From UBA9410 sp036123585 (lineage in GTDB: Bacteria; Actinomycetota; Acidimicrobiia; Acidimicrobiales; MedAcidi-G1): a DNA stretch of 25,086 nt. The position numbers and the translations under genes were made by a program. The notes beneath the pieces were generated by a model. That model was not told the origin of the DNA. It saw nothing but the letters and a program-made list of their open reading frames with translations, and made no database searches. Shown one piece after another: positions 23,542 to 25,086 of the stretch. The DNA lies in contig JAZADN010000111.1 in the NCBI GenBank assembly GCA_036123585.1, positions 1-25,086 on the forward strand, given 5' to 3'. Positions within the stretch are counted from its first letter, which is position 1. Each line of letters begins with the position of its first letter.

Positions 23542-24600
23542 ATGAAGACTGCGTGGGCACAGACCGTTCTGGGACCGGTGGACTCCGCGGACCTCGGCAT
23601 CACCTTGGCCCATGATCACGTCCTCATGGACGGTTCGTTCATGTATGTCGACCCACCGTCGACGGCTGACCACCATCTCTCCAACGAGAAAATCACCCTC
23701 GAGAACCGAGGTTGGGTGGCCTACCACTGGACCTCAAGCCGCCACAACGTGCATCTCGATTCAGAGGACATGGCAATCGCAGAACTACAGCGGTTCGTCG
23801 CAGCGGGTGGACGTACCGTCGTGGACCCAACCAACAATGGCCTTGGCCGTGACCCACAGCCACTCGTCCGCATCGCTCGGGCGACCGGAAGCCACATCAT
23901 CGTGGGTTCCGGCTACTACCTGGGTGGCACACACCCGAACGACATGGACGATCGGTCCGTGGATTCCATCGCCGAGGAGATCGTGGCTGACCTCCAAATC
24001 GGAATCGGCGGAACCGACGTGAGGGCTGGACTCATCGGCGAGATCGGCTGTACCTATCCTTGGCTGCCCAACGAGAAGAAGAGCCTTCGAGCCGCAGTGG
24101 CCGCTCAAGTCGAGACTGGTGCGCCACTCATGGTCCATCCAGGCCGTGATCCGATGTCGCCGGTGGAGATCGTGGAGATCGTGGACCAAGAAGGGGGCGA
24201 CCTCGATCGCACGATCATCTGCCACATCGATCGCACCTGTACCGACCGGTCATGGCTCAGCGACATGGCGGCCACCGGCTGCTATCTGGAATACGACCTG
24301 TTTGGTAACGAGAGTTCCTGGTACCCGCCCAATCCGAAGGTCGACATGCCCTCTGATGCTGAGCGCATGGACGTCGTGCTCTGGCACTTCGCACAGGGCC
24401 TTGGGGACAAACTTCTCTTGTCACACGACATCGCGACCAAGCATCGACTCCACGCCTACGGAGGTCTCGGGTACGACCACCTACTTACGAACGTGGTCCC
24501 CCGCTTGCGTCAGCGAGGCCTATCTGAGGCAGAGGTGAGCAGGCTGATCATCGATAACCCGGCTCGAGTGCTGGGCTTTGCTGCCACAGGAGGCTCTTGA
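23542..24600 (+). CDS. Phosphotriesterase-family metal-dependent hydrolase (lactonase-like)
   Basis: 352-residue amidohydrolase-superfamily protein of the phosphotriesterase-related (PHP/lactonase) branch. The binuclear metal ligands are all in place: H24-x-H26 (LAHDHVLMD), E167 in GLIGEIGC as the bridging carboxylate, H199 (MVHPGRD), H228 (ICHIDRT) and D296 (LLSHDI). A Glu bridge rather than carbamylated Lys is usual in the PHP branch. The ATG at 23542 starts five bases after the RidA-like stop; the frame continues upstream through RidA but is not homologous there. It probably hydrolyses a lactone, ester or amide formed by the preceding enzymes. The substrate is unknown. Confidence 0.9.
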   Translation: MKTAWAQTVLGPVDSADLGITLAHDHVLMDGSFMYVDPPSTADHHLSNEKITLENRGWVAYHWTSSRHNVHLDSEDMAIAELQRFVAAGGRTVVDPTNNGLGRDPQPLVRIARATGSHIIVGSGYYLGGTHPNDMDDRSVDSIAEEIVADLQIGIGGTDVRAGLIGEIGCTYPWLPNEKKSLRAAVAAQVETGAPLMVHPGRDPMSPVEIVEIVDQEGGDLDRTIICHIDRTCTDRSWLSDMAATGCYLEYDLFGNESSWYPPNPKVDMPSDAERMDVVLWHFAQGLGDKLLLSHDIATKHRLHAYGGLGYDHLLTNVVPRLRQRGLSEAEVSRLIIDNPARVLGFAATGGS

Positions 24601-24718
24601 GCCCTGGACGAGCCGAAGCGATCATTGCAGAGATCGGGGCACCCGCTGACAAGATTCCTGAGGTCCGCTGCTGAGAACAACCTGCCCTCAATACTGTCAA
24701 ACGGAGTTTGGTAAGGCG

Positions 24719-24826
24719 TTAGGCGAGGTCTTGGTCTTCGCTGGGGAAGATGTGCCCGTAGCGGTCAAGCGCGGTGGTTGCCGAGGTGATTCCGGTCAGT
24801 ACGGCTACTAGCCAGCGACAGAATTC
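24719..24826 (-). pseudogene. Tyrosine recombinase (phage integrase) C-terminal remnant
   Basis: A 35-codon stretch bounded by stops on both sides encodes SATTALDRYGHIFPSEDQDLA, the C-terminal signature of tyrosine recombinases, with the nucleophilic Tyr codon at 24758-24760. The preceding box, normally LGH, reads LTGIT, so the catalytic His is lost, and nothing upstream resembles the rest of an integrase. Reading through the TAA at 24719 continues RLTKLR, which could be the original end. It is a fragment and cannot be active. Confidence 0.7.
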
Positions 24827-24869
24827 TTACCAGCACCTGCTTGTTGGGAGAGTTGTAAGTTCGTGGTTA

Positions 24870-25086
24870 ATGCCGAACTTTGATGATTTCGAGCGATTCC
24901 TGATCGCCGTGATGGCGTCGGAGGATCCTGATGCGGATATTCCCGTGACAGCTCTTGCGATAGAGCGACTATCTGAAAGCAATAAGGCGCAGGTGGTCAA
25001 GCACCAGCCGATCGAGGAACTTGAGAAATTTCTGTGGCGCGCGCATAAAGCGCTGAGGGACCAGTTCCCTGGCCCAACGAGCTTTG
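24870..25086 (+). CDS. Unrecognised ORF, partial at right edge
   Basis: An open frame from ATG at 24870 to the window end (72 codons), beginning MPNFDDFERFLIAVMASEDP and continuing with helical, charged sequence (IERLSESNKAQVVK, LEKFLWRAHKALRDQF). The frame is also open upstream to about 24762, so the start is uncertain, and there is no good ribosome site. Third codon positions are much less GC-biased than in the core genes (AAT, AAA, GAT, CTA, TTT are common), suggesting foreign origin. The C-terminus is outside the window. No family is recognised. Confidence 0.45.
   Translation, partial: MPNFDDFERFLIAVMASEDPDADIPVTALAIERLSESNKAQVVKHQPIEELEKFLWRAHKALRDQFPGPTSF

Noticed and set aside
1..25086. 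CRISPR array, rRNA, riboswitch or intact insertion sequence
   Set aside because: No regularly spaced repeats, rRNA-like sequence, recognisable riboswitch or transposase with terminal repeats was seen. Only the integrase fragment near 24.8 kb suggests mobility.

Overview
The window is high-GC DNA whose real genes have a strongly GC-biased third codon position. It carries a core block of actinobacterial housekeeping genes (uppS, recO, a class II glycyl-tRNA synthetase, a PPDK-like protein, dnaG, an rpoD/sigA-type sigma factor) plus an SCO6745-family gene, DUF5671-like membrane domains and several nitroreductase/SRPBCC proteins. This fits Actinomycetota, and by overall feel an uncultured Acidimicrobiia-like lineage. 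No 16S gene is present, so the class-level assignment is inference.

Layout. (1) 1-10122, core information processing: a DinG-type Fe-S helicase (minus strand, running off the left edge) is divergent from uppS-recO. A convergent RDD membrane protein follows, then glyS coupled to a PPDK C-terminal-type protein that has no ATP-grasp domain. dnaG overlaps rpoD, and tRNA-Asn closes the block. (2) 10123-14679: a rhamnonate-dehydratase-like enolase-superfamily gene with less GC-biased codons sits just past tRNA-Asn. It converges on a minus-strand group: a VOC/glyoxalase-like protein, an SCO6745-family protein and a GT2-GtrA glycosyltransferase. A CAT-anticodon tRNA resembling tRNA-Ile2 follows. (3) 14844-20426: a multi-pass DUF5671-like protein and an SRPBCC protein converge on two translationally coupled nitroreductases, the upstream one fused to an SRPBCC domain. 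An unknown acidic protein is divergent from an inositol-monophosphatase-family enzyme. (4) 20473-25086, accessory: tRNA-Val(TAC), a nitronate monooxygenase, a decayed second copy of the tRNA-Val, then a compact operon of Rieske oxygenase, RidA-like protein and phosphotriesterase-family hydrolase. A tyrosine-recombinase C-terminal remnant and an unrecognised lower-GC ORF running off the right edge end the window.

Working together: region 1 supplies replication, repair, transcription and cell-wall lipid carrier functions. Five of its start codons, or of comparable starts elsewhere in the window, are preceded at exactly six bases by a TANNNT hexamer, which points to leaderless transcription. Region 4 looks like a catabolic cassette: an oxygenase, an imine/enamine-type deaminase relative and a metal hydrolase, lying between a tRNA pseudogene and an integrase scar. 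That makes it the best candidate for a mobile, poorly described pathway here. Its substrate cannot be read from sequence.
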